Position numbers and translations under genes: made by a program
DNA from: Polaromonas sp. C04
GTDB lineage: Bacteria; Pseudomonadota; Gammaproteobacteria; Burkholderiales; Burkholderiaceae_C
DNA length: 64,000 nt
Reading direction: 5' to 3'
Assembly (NCBI RefSeq): GCF_002002705.1
Contig: NZ_MUNS01000028.1
Location: 124,001 to 188,000, forward strand
Notes under the pieces: generated by a model
Seen by the model: only the letters and a program-made list of their open reading frames with translations
Told to the model about the DNA's origin: nothing
Databases searched by the model: none
Shown: positions 47,248 through 57,030 of the stretch, in pieces
Layout: each line of letters starts with the position of its first letter
How positions within the stretch are numbered: position 1 is the stretch's first letter

Positions 47248-48537
47248 ATGAGTGCAACCATGGCCAGCCCCGCGCCGCGGCCCAAGGCGACCTTCAAGAC
47301 CATTGCGGCGATCACGATTGGCAACGGCCTCGAGTTCTTCGACTTCACGGTCTATGCGTTTTTCTCGGTGATTATCGGCAGCCTGTTCTTTCCCGCCAGG
47401 GACGCGATCGACAGCCTGATGCTGGCCCTGGGCAGCTATGGCATCGCGTTCCTGGCGCGGCCCATCGGGGGCCTCGTGCTGGGCCTGTATGCCGACCGGG
47501 TTGGACGCAAACCGGCCATGACCCTGACCCTGATCCTGATGGCGGCCGGCTCGCTCGGAATGGCGCTGGCGCCCACCCATGCGCAGATCGGCGTGCTCGG
47601 GCCGATCTGGCTCGTCACGGCGCGCCTGGTCCAGGGCTTTGCCCTCGGCGGCGAGGTCGGTGCCTCCACCTCATTGCTGCTGGAGTACGCCGACGACCAC
47701 AGCCGCGGCTACTTCGGCAGCTGGCAGTTCGTCAGCCAGGGCCTGAGTTCGCTGCTCGGTGCGGGCGTGGCGACGCTGCTGACCAACACCTTGCCGCATG
47801 ACGCGCTCTATTCGTGGGGCTGGCGTATCCCGTTTGCCATCGGCGTGCTGATGGTGCCGCTCGGCGTCTACATCCGGCGCCACCTCGACGAAACGCTGGG
47901 CCACCGGCCGCAAGCCGGTGACAGCTCCAGGGCCAAACTCAAGGAAGTCTTCCAGACCCACGCCGGACTGGTCTGGTCGGGCGTGCTGATGATCCTCGGC
48001 GGCACGGTCGCGACCTATATCACCGTCTTCTACTTTCCCACCTACGCCGCCCAGTTCCTGCACATGCCGCTGTCGCTGACGCTGTGGGCGAGCGTCACCT
48101 CGTCCGCCATCCTGGTGCCGGTATCGGTCTTTGCGGGCCGGCTGTCGGACCGGTTCGGCCGCAAGCCCGTGATCCTGTGGTCGCGCGCGGCGATGGTCGT
48201 GCTGGTGGTGCCGGGCTTCATGCTGCTGGTGGCACACCCCCAGGGCGCCGTGTTGATCGGCGTGGTCGCGGTGCTCTCGGTCCTGCTCGCGCTGCAGGCC
48301 TCGCCGGGCATCACCTTCATTACCGAGCTGTACCCGCGCCCGATCCGCGCCACCTCCCTGTCGGTCGTGTACAGCGTGGGCGTGGCGGTGTTCGGCGGCA
48401 CCGCCCAGCTCATCGTGACCTGGCTCATCAAGGTCACGGGCAGCGACCTCGCCCCGGCGTGGTACATGATCGCTGCGGCCGTGATTTCGACGATTCCGCT
48501 GCTGTGGCTCAAGGAGACGGCCGGCAAGCCGATCTGA
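47248..48537 (+). CDS. MFS transporter, metabolite:H+ symporter (MHS) family
   Basis: 429 residues, twelve helices. IGNGLEFFDFTVYAFF at the first helix, DRVGRKPAM, and SRGYFGSWQFVSQ are typical of the proline/betaine, citrate and shikimate symporters. Substrate cannot be fixed from sequence; uptake of a carboxylate or betaine is likely. AAGGA lies 6 bases before ATG 47248. Stands alone after proA. Confidence 0.9.
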   Translation: MSATMASPAPRPKATFKTIAAITIGNGLEFFDFTVYAFFSVIIGSLFFPARDAIDSLMLALGSYGIAFLARPIGGLVLGLYADRVGRKPAMTLTLILMAAGSLGMALAPTHAQIGVLGPIWLVTARLVQGFALGGEVGASTSLLLEYADDHSRGYFGSWQFVSQGLSSLLGAGVATLLTNTLPHDALYSWGWRIPFAIGVLMVPLGVYIRRHLDETLGHRPQAGDSSRAKLKEVFQTHAGLVWSGVLMILGGTVATYITVFYFPTYAAQFLHMPLSLTLWASVTSSAILVPVSVFAGRLSDRFGRKPVILWSRAAMVVLVVPGFMLLVAHPQGAVLIGVVAVLSVLLALQASPGITFITELYPRPIRATSLSVVYSVGVAVFGGTAQLIVTWLIKVTGSDLAPAWYMIAAAVISTIPLLWLKETAGKPI

Positions 48538-48653
48538 TCCGAGCGTCGTCGCGGTGGGCGCGGCACCCCATTCCCTCTTGTAACCGGCCGCGGCGCCCTC
48601 AGGTTTTAGAATCCGGTGCAGTACTCCACCGGACGACAACCAAAAAGGGCCGC

Positions 48654-49946
48654 ATGGTTCCCCATCTCATCACGGCGCTCACGGGCCCCATCAACGAACT
48701 CGAGCAGCGCGTTCTCGACTCCATGCCCGCCATCGAGCGCTGGTTCCGGCTCGAGTGGATGGAGCACACGCCGCCGTTCTACAGCGCGGTCGACATCCGC
48801 AACGCCGGCTTCAAGCTGGCGCCGGTGGACACCGACCTGTACCCGGGCGGCTGGAACTACCTGACGCCGGAGATGCTGCCGCTGGCAGTGCAGGCGGCGC
48901 AGGCGGCGATTGAAAAAATCTGCCCCGAGGCCAGGAACCTGCTGGTGATCCCGGAAAACCACACCACACGCAACACGTTCTACCTGAGCAGCGTGGCGCA
49001 GCTGCAGCGCATCTTTCACATGGCCGGGCTGAACGTGCGCGTCGGCTCGATCGACCCCGCCGTCAAGAAAACCACCACGGTCGAGCTGCCGCACGGCGAG
49101 CACGTGACGCTGGAGCCGGTGATCCGCACCCGGCGCCGCCTCGGCCTGAAGGATTTCGATCCCTGCACCATCCTGCTCAACAACGACCTGGCCGCCGGCA
49201 TTCCGGGCATTCTGGAAGACATTCATGAGCAGTACCTGCTGCCGCCGCTGCACGCGGGCTGGTCGGTACGGCGCAAGAGCAACCATTTCCACAGCTACGA
49301 AGAGGTGTCCAAGCGCTTTGGCAAGCTGCTGGGCATCGACCCCTGGCTCATCAACCCGATGTTCGGCAAGTGCGGCGAGGTGAATTTTGCACAAGGGCCG
49401 GGCATGGACTGCCTGAGCAGCAACGTCGATGCGCTGCTGACCAAGATCCGGCGCAAATACAAGGAATACGGCATCAACGAAAAACCGTTCGTGGTGGTCA
49501 AGGCCGACAACGGCACCTCCGGCAAGGGCATCATGACGGTGCGCGACGCGAAAGACCTCGAGGCGCTCGGCCGCAAAAGCAGGGCGGACTTCAGCAAGGC
49601 CGGCCAGGAAGTGGGCGATCTCATCATCCAGGAAGGCGTGCTGACCAACGAGCGCATGAACGACGCGGTGGCCGAGCCGGTGGTCTACATGATGGACCGC
49701 TACGTGGTGGGCGGCTTTTACCGCGTGCATGCGCAGCGCGGCGTGGACGAGAGCCTGAATGCTCCGGGCTCCCGGTTCGTGCCGCTGGCGTTTGCCGAGA
49801 GTACGCGCTTACCTCAGCCGGGCATGAAGCCCGGCGCCAGCGCCCCCAACCGCTTCTACATGTATGGCGTGATCGGCCGGCTCGCCATGCTCGCCGCCAG
49901 CTATGAGCTCGAAGCCACCGATCCCGACGCCGAGATCTACGACTGA
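48654..49946 (+). CDS. gshA: Glutamate-cysteine ligase, proteobacterial GshA type
   Basis: 430 residues. First step of glutathione synthesis. The sequence is of the ferrooxidans/betaproteobacterial GshA type and not the E. coli type: start MVPHLITALTGPINELEQR, VIPENHTTRNTFY, KSNHFHSYEEVSKRF and an ATP-grasp-like VKADNGTSGKGIMTV. gshB is 4 kb downstream, separated by kup, a repeat element and benE. Confidence 0.93.
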   Translation: MVPHLITALTGPINELEQRVLDSMPAIERWFRLEWMEHTPPFYSAVDIRNAGFKLAPVDTDLYPGGWNYLTPEMLPLAVQAAQAAIEKICPEARNLLVIPENHTTRNTFYLSSVAQLQRIFHMAGLNVRVGSIDPAVKKTTTVELPHGEHVTLEPVIRTRRRLGLKDFDPCTILLNNDLAAGIPGILEDIHEQYLLPPLHAGWSVRRKSNHFHSYEEVSKRFGKLLGIDPWLINPMFGKCGEVNFAQGPGMDCLSSNVDALLTKIRRKYKEYGINEKPFVVVKADNGTSGKGIMTVRDAKDLEALGRKSRADFSKAGQEVGDLIIQEGVLTNERMNDAVAEPVVYMMDRYVVGGFYRVHAQRGVDESLNAPGSRFVPLAFAESTRLPQPGMKPGASAPNRFYMYGVIGRLAMLAASYELEATDPDAEIYD

Positions 49947-49973
49947 GGCGCTCGGGCATGCCCGGCGCGTCAG

Positions 49974-49990
49974 TTGTTGCATTGCAACAA
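49974..49990. promoter_or_regulatory. 17-bp inverted repeat between gshA and kup
   Basis: TTGTTGCA-T-TGCAACAA, a perfect 8-bp inverted repeat about 110 bases before the kup start. To its left, CGGGCATGCCCG (after the gshA stop) could form a small 3' hairpin. The first repeat may be an operator for kup; no regulator is adjacent. Confidence 0.45.
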
Positions 49991-50098
49991 TTGCGTGATT
50001 TGCGGCGTGTAGACGTTTGTACTGACGGGATGTGGCGCCTTCCAAGTGCAGAATAGCCCCCTTCAAGGCAACGCAAGCCGGTCCGGCATCAAGACCGG

Positions 50099-51979
50099 GT
50101 GCATCAATTAGTGGCAGCATCCAAATCATCCTTCGCGGCGCTCACGCTCGGTGCCATCGGTGTTGTCTACGGTGACATCGGCACCAGCGTCCTGTACGCG
50201 TTCCAGACGGTCTTCACGACCGGCCACGTGGCCCTCACGCACGACAACATCTACGGCATCCTGTCGATGTTCTTCTGGACATTGACGATCATCGTGTCCA
50301 TCAAATACGTGGTGCTGGTGCTGCGCGCCGACAATAACGGCGAAGGCGGCACGGCCTCCATGGTGGCGCTGGCCTCCAACGCGGTCGCCAACCGGCCCAA
50401 ACTGCGCGGGCGCCTGCTCGTGATCGGCATGTTCGGGGCCGCCCTGTTCTACGGCGATGGCGTCATCACGCCCGCGATCTCGGTGCTGTCGGCCGTCGAG
50501 GGGCTGGAGGTGGTGTCGCCGGCGTTCAAGCAATACGTGATCCCGCTCACGCTGATGATCCTGTTTTTGCTGTTCGTCGTGCAAAAGCGGGGCACCACCG
50601 ACATCGGCAAGTTTTTCGGGCCGATCATGCTCGTCTGGCTGGCCGCGATCGGTTTGCTCGGTCTCATGCAGATCGTCGGCCACCCGGCGGTCCTGAAGGC
50701 GCTGAGTCCGTATTACGCCGTGCGCTTCATGATCAACAGCCCGGGCGTGACCTTCGTGATCCTGGGCGCCATCATCCTGTGCGTCACGGGGGCCGAGGCC
50801 CTGTATGCGGACATGGGCCACTTCGGCAAAAAGCCGATCCGCGTGGCCTGGTTCAGCGTCGTCATGCCGGCCCTCGTGCTGAACTACTTCGGCCAAGGCG
50901 CGCTGGTACTCAAGAATGCGCAGGCCGTGAAGAATCCGTTCTACCTGATGGCGCCCGACTGGGCGTTGCTGCCCCTGGTGGCGCTGGCGACCATGGCCAC
51001 CGTGATCGCTTCCCAGGCCCTGATCTCGGGGGCCTTCAGCGCCACCAAGCAGATCATCCTGCTCGGCTATCTGCCACGCATCCAGATCCTGCATACCAGC
51101 GTCAAGGAAACGGGGCAGATTTACCTGCCGTTCGTGAACTGGACACTGTTCGTGGCGATCGTGCTGGCGGTGGTGCTGTTCAGGTCGTCCGAGGCGCTGG
51201 CTGCGGCCTACGGCATCGCGGTCTGCGGCACGATGCTGATCACCACGATCCTGACGTTTTACGTGGTCCGCTACGCCTGGAACTACCCGCTGCCACTGTG
51301 CATCGCCGCCACCGGCTGTTTCTTCGTGGTGGACCTGGCGTTCCTGTCCTCGAACATGCTCAAGATCCTGGAGGGCGGCTGGTTCCCGATCGTGATCGCC
51401 GGAGGTGTCTTCACGCTGATGGTCACCTGGAAAGAGGGCCGCCACCTGCTCAATGCCAAGCTGCGCACCGATGCCATCGACCTGCCGAGCTTCCTCGAAG
51501 CGGTGTTCGTGAGTCCGCCGGCGCGCGTGGCCGGCACCGCCGTATTCCTGACCGCCGAGCCCGGCATGGTGCCCAATGCCCTGCTGCACAACCTCAAGCA
51601 CAACAAGGTGCTGCACGAGCAGAACCTGTTCGTCACGGTGCGCAACCACGAAGTGCCGTGGATCGGCATGGAGAAGCGGCTGGAGGTCGAGGCGCTCGGG
51701 CACCACTGCTGGCAGGTGATCATCCATTACGGCTTCAAGAACGACCCCGACCTGCCGCGCGCGCTGCAGCAGACCCGCGGCCGGGGTTGCGACGTGGAGC
51801 CGATGACAACCAGCTATTTCCTGTCGCGCGACATCGTGATCCCCACCATCGGCAGCGGCATGGCGCCCTGGCGCGAAAAGCTGTTTGCGCAGATGCACCA
51901 CGCCGCCAGCGGGGCCGCCGATTTCCTGAATCTGCCGAACAATTCGGTGGTGGAGCTGGGGTCGAAGATCGAGATTTGA
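50099..51979 (+). CDS. kup: Low-affinity potassium uptake protein Kup
   Basis: 626 residues, K+/H+ symporter with twelve helices and a C-terminal soluble domain. [31 protein letters not shown] and [15 protein letters not shown] are Kup signatures. Only GTG codons (50099, or 50111) precede the conserved start, so initiation is non-ATG; 50099 is given. The usual GDIGTSPLYA reads [10 protein letters not shown] here. Confidence 0.93.
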   Translation: MHQLVAASKSSFAALTLGAIGVVYGDIGTSVLYAFQTVFTTGHVALTHDNIYGILSMFFWTLTIIVSIKYVVLVLRADNNGEGGTASMVALASNAVANRPKLRGRLLVIGMFGAALFYGDGVITPAISVLSAVEGLEVVSPAFKQYVIPLTLMILFLLFVVQKRGTTDIGKFFGPIMLVWLAAIGLLGLMQIVGHPAVLKALSPYYAVRFMINSPGVTFVILGAIILCVTGAEALYADMGHFGKKPIRVAWFSVVMPALVLNYFGQGALVLKNAQAVKNPFYLMAPDWALLPLVALATMATVIASQALISGAFSATKQIILLGYLPRIQILHTSVKETGQIYLPFVNWTLFVAIVLAVVLFRSSEALAAAYGIAVCGTMLITTILTFYVVRYAWNYPLPLCIAATGCFFVVDLAFLSSNMLKILEGGWFPIVIAGGVFTLMVTWKEGRHLLNAKLRTDAIDLPSFLEAVFVSPPARVAGTAVFLTAEPGMVPNALLHNLKHNKVLHEQNLFVTVRNHEVPWIGMEKRLEVEALGHHCWQVIIHYGFKNDPDLPRALQQTRGRGCDVEPMTTSYFLSRDIVIPTIGSGMAPWREKLFAQMHHAASGAADFLNLPNNSVVELGSKIEI

Positions 51980-52034
51980 GGGGTTTCTCCTCATGCGAGG
52001 GCGGGAGTCGGGATGTGCGCCCGACGGCGCAGTA

Positions 52035-52517
52035 ACTTTTCTTTGAGTGCCCAAAGAAAAGTCACCAAAAGAAAGGGCAGCCGCAGACACGGCCCCTTCG
52101 GGGTGCCTTGCGCTGCTCGGGGCAGATGGGGTCTGGCTAAACTCGCCCTGCGGGCTCAGACAACGCCAGCCCTGATCCATCTGCCCCTGCGCTGCTCAGC
52201 CGTGCCAGGACGGCGGGAGCCGAATACCAATAACCAATACCAGTGCCAGAAGAATTCAATGCCGAGTACAAGGCTCCACAAGTACGCGCCATGGCGCGTA
52301 CTTGTGGGCTTGGGTATTTGGTTGCCTACTCGCCGTAATGAGGAGGCGAGTAGCGCAGACTTGAGCCGATCAGGGGCGCGCGTGTTTGAGGCGAAGCCGA
52401 GTTTGCGCGCACCCGGCTCAAGCCGAGCAACGCAGCATGCCCGTAGCGAAGCGTAGGGCCGACGAATCCGGCTCGCCTTCTCTTTGCTTACTTTCTCTTG
52501 GCGAAGCAAGAGAAAGT
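52035..52517 (+). repeat. Approximately 480-bp intergenic element bounded by two similar hairpins
   Basis: Left end: ACTTTTCTTTG/CAAAGAAAAGT, 11-bp stem, 6-base loop (52035-52062). Right end: ACTTTCTCTTG/CAAGAGAAAGT, 11-bp stem, 6-base loop (52490-52517). Inside lie a 32-bp perfect palindrome and a 9-bp stem CTACTCGCC/GGCGAGTAG (52326-52353). No coding sequence I believe is real is present in 51980-52679. It looks like a non-autonomous repeat unit. Confidence 0.7.
52276..52307. repeat. 32-bp perfect palindrome
   Basis: CCACAAGTACGCGCCA pairs with its exact complement TGGCGCGTACTTGTGG with no loop bases, centred between 52291 and 52292, inside the intergenic element before benE. Confidence 0.95.
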
Positions 52518-52679
52518 GAGGCGACCGCCGGGGCGCCACCCGGCCAGCAGCTCTTGCACAGAAATACAGCCGAAATACGGCCCATACCCCCCACCACGCC
52601 AGCCGTGACCCGACCCGCCGGCGTGCCGAGCCGCCCCGGCATGACGCCGACGCCAAGGGCACTGTCAGAATCCCTCCTC

Positions 52680-53867
52680 ATGCGTTTCTTCAAAGACCTC
52701 TCCCTCTCCGCCTTCACTGCCGGCTTCGTCGCCGTGCTGGTCGGCTTCACCAGTTCGGTGGCCATCGTGTTCCAGGCGGCGCAGGCCTTTCACGCCACGC
52801 CGGCCCAGATCAGCTCCTGGATGTGGGCGCTCGGCCTGGGTATGGGCCTGTGCTCGCTGCTGCCCTCACTGCTGCTGCGCATGCCGGTGATGGTGGCGTG
52901 GAGCACGCCCGGTGCGGCCGTGCTGGCCACCGCCGGGCTGACGGGCGGCTTTTCCATGGCCGAGGCGGTGGGTGCCTTCATGGTCTGCGCCGCGCTCATC
53001 ACCGTGTCCGGGGCCACCGGCTGGTTTGAAAAAGTCATGAACCGCATCCCGGTGGCGATTGCGTCGGCGCTCCTGGCCGGCGTGCTGGCGCGCTTCGGCC
53101 TGGACGCCTTTGCCGCGGCGCAGACGGCGCTGCCGCTGGTGCTGCTGATGCTGGCGACTTACCTGCTCTGCCAGCGCTGGCTGCCGCGCTACGCGGTGGT
53201 TGTCACTTTCGTGATTGCTATTATTTTCGTAGCTAGTCGTGGAGAACTGGTAGGCGCTGGCGTCGGTTTTGACCTGGCACGACCGGTGTTCACGGCGCCG
53301 CGCTTCAGCTGGAGCGCCATCGTCAGCCTGGCCGTTCCCTTGTTTGTCGTGACCATGGCCTCGCAGAATCTGCCGGGCGTGGCCGTCATCCGGGCCACGG
53401 GTTATGGTGGCGCCAAAGGCATCCCGATCTCGAAGATCATCACGCTGACCGGCCTGGTCACGCTGGTGCTGGCGCCGTTCGGCGCCTATGCGCTGAACCT
53501 CGCCGCCATCACCGCCGCCATCTGCATGGGCCGCGAAGCCCACGCCGATCCCGCCAAACGCTACACGGCGGCGGTCGCGTGCGGCGCCCTGTACATCGTG
53601 ATCGGCATCTTCGGCGCCGCGGTGACGGGCCTGCTCACCGCGTTCCCCAAGGAACTGGTGGCGGCGATCGCCGGGCTGGCCCTGCTCGGCACGATCGGCG
53701 CCGGCATGGCGGCCGCGATCCGGGACGAGTCGCACCGCGAAGCCGCCATCATCACCTTCCTGGTCACGCTCAGCGGCGTGGTGATTGCGGGCGTGGGTTC
53801 GGCCTTCTGGGGCGTGGTGGCCGGCGCCGTCGCGCTATTTGTGCAACAGTACGGGCGCGCCGACTAA
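52680..53867 (+). CDS. BenE-family transporter (benzoate/H+ symporter-like)
   Basis: 395 residues, about ten to twelve helices, NCS2/BenE fold. Start MRFFKDLSLSAFTAGFVAVL and the motifs MVAWSTPGAAVLAT and MASQNLPGVAVIRATGY are BenE signatures. No benzoate catabolic genes are near, so the substrate is open. An in-frame ATG at 52641 is less likely. A family B repeat encodes about residues 178-199, a region joining two helices. Confidence 0.88.
   Translation: MRFFKDLSLSAFTAGFVAVLVGFTSSVAIVFQAAQAFHATPAQISSWMWALGLGMGLCSLLPSLLLRMPVMVAWSTPGAAVLATAGLTGGFSMAEAVGAFMVCAALITVSGATGWFEKVMNRIPVAIASALLAGVLARFGLDAFAAAQTALPLVLLMLATYLLCQRWLPRYAVVVTFVIAIIFVASRGELVGAGVGFDLARPVFTAPRFSWSAIVSLAVPLFVVTMASQNLPGVAVIRATGYGGAKGIPISKIITLTGLVTLVLAPFGAYALNLAAITAAICMGREAHADPAKRYTAAVACGALYIVIGIFGAAVTGLLTAFPKELVAAIAGLALLGTIGAGMAAAIRDESHREAAIITFLVTLSGVVIAGVGSAFWGVVAGAVALFVQQYGRAD
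53214..53272 (+). repeat. Family B dispersed repeat, in frame inside the BenE-family gene
   Basis: TTGCTATTATTTTCGTAGCT, then GTAGGCGCTGGCGTCGGTTT and TGACC, the family B order. It encodes IAIIFVASRGELVGAGVGFD between two membrane helices. Confidence 0.7.
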
Positions 53868-53896
53868 ATTCTTACCGCCCTCTTTTGTCTCTTTCC

Positions 53897-54838
53897 ATGA
53901 ACATTCTTTTCGTTGCCGACCCGCTGGAGCATTTCAAGATCTACAAGGACACCACCTTTGCGATGATGCGCGAGCTGCAAAAGCGCGGGCACCGCATTGC
54001 GGCGTGCGAGCCCAAACAGCTGTCGTGGATGCGCGGCGGCCTGATCGAGGCCGATGTGCGCGCCATCACGCTCACGGGGGACGCCTCAGACTGGTTCAAA
54101 GTTGATGGCACACAGCGTACGGCCCTCAAGGACTTCGGCGCTGTCTTGATGCGCAAGGATCCGCCGTTCGATGCCGAATACATCTACGCCACGCATCTGC
54201 TGGAGCAGGCCGAGCGCGAAGGCGCGCGCGTCTTCAACAAGCCCGCGGCACTGCGCGACCATCCCGAAAAACTTGCGATCATGGAGTTTGCGCAGTTCAT
54301 CGGCCCGACGCTGGTCACCAGCAGCGCGGCCGACATCCAGCGTTTTCATGCCGTGCACAAGGACATCATCCTCAAGCCGCTCGACGGCATGGGCGGCATG
54401 GGGATTTTCCGCGTGCGCGCCGATGGCCTGAACCTGGGCAGCATCACCGAGACGCTCAACCGCAACGGCACGCAATCGGTGATGGTGCAAAAGTTCCTGC
54501 CCGAGATCGTGCGCGGCGACAAACGCGTGCTGGTGATCGGCGGCCAGCCGGTGCCGTACAGCCTGGCGCGCATTCCGCAAGGCAGCGAGGTGCGTGCCAA
54601 CCTGGCCGCCGGCGGCAAGGGCGTGGCGCAGCCGCTCTCCAACCGCGACCGCGAGATCGCGCAGGCGCTCGGGCCCGTGCTGGCGGCGCGCGGCCTGCTG
54701 CTGGTGGGCATCGACGTGATTGGCGACTACGTGACCGAAATCAACGTTACCAGCCCGACCTGCTTCCAGGAAATCTTCCAGCAAACCGGCTTCGACGTGC
54801 CGGCCATGTTCGCCGATGCGCTGGAGGCTGCGCCGTAG
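53897..54838 (+). CDS. gshB: Glutathione synthetase
   Basis: 313 residues, ATP-grasp. Joins gamma-glutamylcysteine and glycine. MNILFVADPLEHFKIYKDTT, DPPFDAEYIYATHLLE, KPLDGMGGMGIFRV and the C-terminal EINVTSPTC are diagnostic. Follows the BenE-family gene by 29 bases. Confidence 0.97.
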   Translation: MNILFVADPLEHFKIYKDTTFAMMRELQKRGHRIAACEPKQLSWMRGGLIEADVRAITLTGDASDWFKVDGTQRTALKDFGAVLMRKDPPFDAEYIYATHLLEQAEREGARVFNKPAALRDHPEKLAIMEFAQFIGPTLVTSSAADIQRFHAVHKDIILKPLDGMGGMGIFRVRADGLNLGSITETLNRNGTQSVMVQKFLPEIVRGDKRVLVIGGQPVPYSLARIPQGSEVRANLAAGGKGVAQPLSNRDREIAQALGPVLAARGLLLVGIDVIGDYVTEINVTSPTCFQEIFQQTGFDVPAMFADALEAAP

Positions 54839-54852
54839 CGCGGCGGATGGGG

Positions 54853-55620
54853 TCACTGCGCCAGTGGTGCCCCGTCCACAAACACCTTGAGCTCATTCGT
54901 TGCAAACGCGGTCCAGGTCTCGTTGCTGGTCAGCGGCGTGGTCACGACCACGGCGGCGCGGTCATCGGGCGAGTTGATGTCGGCAAAGTTGACCGTCAGG
55001 TCCTGGTCGGACAGCGTGGCGTGCGCAAACGGGTATTGGCGCACCAGGTAGTACAGGCTGGTGGAGGCATGCGCCCACAGCGCCTGGCCGTTGGAGAGCA
55101 GAAAGTTGAAGTTGCCAAAGCGCCTGATTTGCGGCACCAGTTCGTGCAGCGTGAGCGTCAGCTCGGCGACGCTGGGCATGCCGGCGTGCGACTTGGCCAG
55201 CTGCTGCATCAGCCAGCAAAAGGCGCGTTCGCTGTCCGTGGTGCCGACCGGGTGAAAGCTGCCGTGCAGATGGGGGTGGTAGTCCTTCAGGTCGCCGTTG
55301 TGCGCAAACACCCAGTAGTGGCCCCACAGCTCACGCACGAACGGGTGGGCGTTTTCCAGCAGCACGTCGCCCTGCGTGGCCTTGCGCACGTGCGCCACGA
55401 TATTGCGGCTCTTGATCGGGTAGCGGCGGATCAGCTCGGCCACGGGCGACTCCACCGCGCTCTGGTGGTCGACGAAATGGCGTAGCCCCCGGCCTTCGAA
55501 AAACGCGATGCCCCAGCCATCGGCATGGTGGTCGGTCAGGCCCCCGCGCTGGCAAAACCCGGTGAAGCTGAAGGTTGCATCCGTCGGGGTTTTGCAGTTG
55601 AGTCCGAGCAGCTGGCACAT
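54853..55620 (-). CDS. Class II glutamine amidotransferase, YafJ-like
   Basis: 255 residues. N-terminal nucleophile Cys2 in MCQLLGLNCK, then HHADGWGIAFF and HVRKATQGDV, FAHNGDL and TTDSERAFCWLM. It resembles YafJ and the EgtC-type proteins, probably a gamma-glutamyl hydrolase or amidotransferase of small molecules. Converges with gshB, 14 bases between stops. Confidence 0.9.
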   Translation of the reverse strand: MCQLLGLNCKTPTDATFSFTGFCQRGGLTDHHADGWGIAFFEGRGLRHFVDHQSAVESPVAELIRRYPIKSRNIVAHVRKATQGDVLLENAHPFVRELWGHYWVFAHNGDLKDYHPHLHGSFHPVGTTDSERAFCWLMQQLAKSHAGMPSVAELTLTLHELVPQIRRFGNFNFLLSNGQALWAHASTSLYYLVRQYPFAHATLSDQDLTVNFADINSPDDRAAVVVTTPLTSNETWTAFATNELKVFVDGAPLAQ

Positions 55621-55792
55621 GGTGGGTGGCGACAAGGTGGCAATGAGGTGGCAGGCTGGAGGTGGCCCGTGGCGGGGCTCCTTCGCTATTGTGTCATTGC
55701 GCGGGCACTGCCGGCGCGGACTTTGCGTACAGTTGCCACGCCGCAACGAGTACCCATGGCAAACTGCGATGACGACTCTGGAGGCTGGGCCC

Positions 55793-57004
55793 ATGAATTT
55801 GCCGACTGACGTACGTGCCGACCCGCCGGGCAGCCTGTGGAAACGCCGCAAGACGCCCACCGCGACCCGCGCCTACCGTTGCCAGTGCGGCCGCCCCGTG
55901 TTCTTTCGCAACAGCCGCTGCCTGGCCTGCGGCACGCCGCTGGGCTACGAGGTGCAGCGTGAGCGCGTGCTGCCGCTGCAGCCGGGGCCGCAGCAGGGCA
56001 GCTGGCAACTGAGGGGCGACAACAGCGCTGCGCTGTACCACCGCTGCCGCAACTTCGAGACCGCTGCGGGCTGCAACTGGCTGGTGCCCTATACCCCCGG
56101 TGTGCCCGACGACCACGACGGCAACGGGCTGTGCGTGGCCTGCAATCTCGACCGCACCATTCCCGATCTGTCATTTGAAGACAACGGCCAGCTCTGGGCC
56201 AAGTTCGAGGCCGCCAAGCGGCGCCTCGTGGCGCAGCTGCTGGCGCTGGGCCTGCCGCTGGCGTCGCGTGTGAACCAGGACCCCGAGCGCGGGCTGGCCT
56301 TCGACTTTTTGCGCACGCCCGCGGGCGGCCCGCGCGTGATGACGGGCCATGCCGACGGCATCATCACGCTGGACATCGAGGAGGCCGATGACGCCAGGCG
56401 CGAGGCCCTGCGGGCCGCGCTGCGCGAGCCCTACCGCACCCTGCTGGGACATTGCCGCCACGAGGTCGGGCACTACTACTGGGACCGGCTGATCCGGGAC
56501 ACGCCGTGGCTCGGCGACTACCGCGCCCTGTTCGGTGACGAGCGGCAGGACTACGCCGGCGCCCTGCGTCGCAACTACGGGCAAGGGCCGCCTGCCGATT
56601 GGGCGCAGCGCTTCGTCAGCAGCTACGCCAGCTGCCATCCCTGGGAGGACTGGGCCGAAACCTGGGCGCACTACCTGCACATGACGGATACGCTGGACAC
56701 CGCGCTGAGCTTTGGCCTCGACGCCGACGAGGTGGAGATTGACGACGAGCCTTTCGGCCTGGACGCGCTGTGGCGGCCCGATGATGCCGGCGCCGCGCCG
56801 TTCCTGGAGTTCGTCAACTCATGGATTCAGCTCACCAGCGTGCTCAACGAACTCTCGCGCAGCATGGGCCAGCCCGATTTCTACCCGTTTGTGCTGTCGC
56901 GGGCCGTGGTTGGCAAACTGCAGTTCGTCCACCTGGTGATTCGAGCGGCGCGCGCCGACAAGCATCAAAACGGGCCGCAGCCCACTCAAGGTATGCCAAA
57001 GTAG
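55793..57004 (+). CDS. Zinc-binding metallopeptidase with N-terminal zinc ribbon
   Basis: 403 residues. A zinc ribbon at about 28-50 (YRCQCG...CLACGTPLG) and further Cys (CRNFETAAGCNW, CVACN) are followed by a peptidase-like domain with the zincin HEVGH at about 226-230 (in LGHCRHEVGHYYWDRL) and downstream EDWAETWAHYLHM. This is the zinc-ribbon/metallopeptidase family often annotated as peptidase Mx; substrate unknown. GGAGG lies 8 bases before the ATG. Confidence 0.85.
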   Translation: MNLPTDVRADPPGSLWKRRKTPTATRAYRCQCGRPVFFRNSRCLACGTPLGYEVQRERVLPLQPGPQQGSWQLRGDNSAALYHRCRNFETAAGCNWLVPYTPGVPDDHDGNGLCVACNLDRTIPDLSFEDNGQLWAKFEAAKRRLVAQLLALGLPLASRVNQDPERGLAFDFLRTPAGGPRVMTGHADGIITLDIEEADDARREALRAALREPYRTLLGHCRHEVGHYYWDRLIRDTPWLGDYRALFGDERQDYAGALRRNYGQGPPADWAQRFVSSYASCHPWEDWAETWAHYLHMTDTLDTALSFGLDADEVEIDDEPFGLDALWRPDDAGAAPFLEFVNSWIQLTSVLNELSRSMGQPDFYPFVLSRAVVGKLQFVHLVIRAARADKHQNGPQPTQGMPK

Positions 57005-57030
57005 CTACAAAATTTATAGCTACAAAGTTG
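57001..57030 (+). repeat. Fragment of a family B repeat
   Basis: TAGCTACAAAATTTATAGCT and the following ACAAAG match the left part of family B only. It lies at the end of the metallopeptidase gene and touches the stop of the Cys-rich gene on the other strand. Confidence 0.5.
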
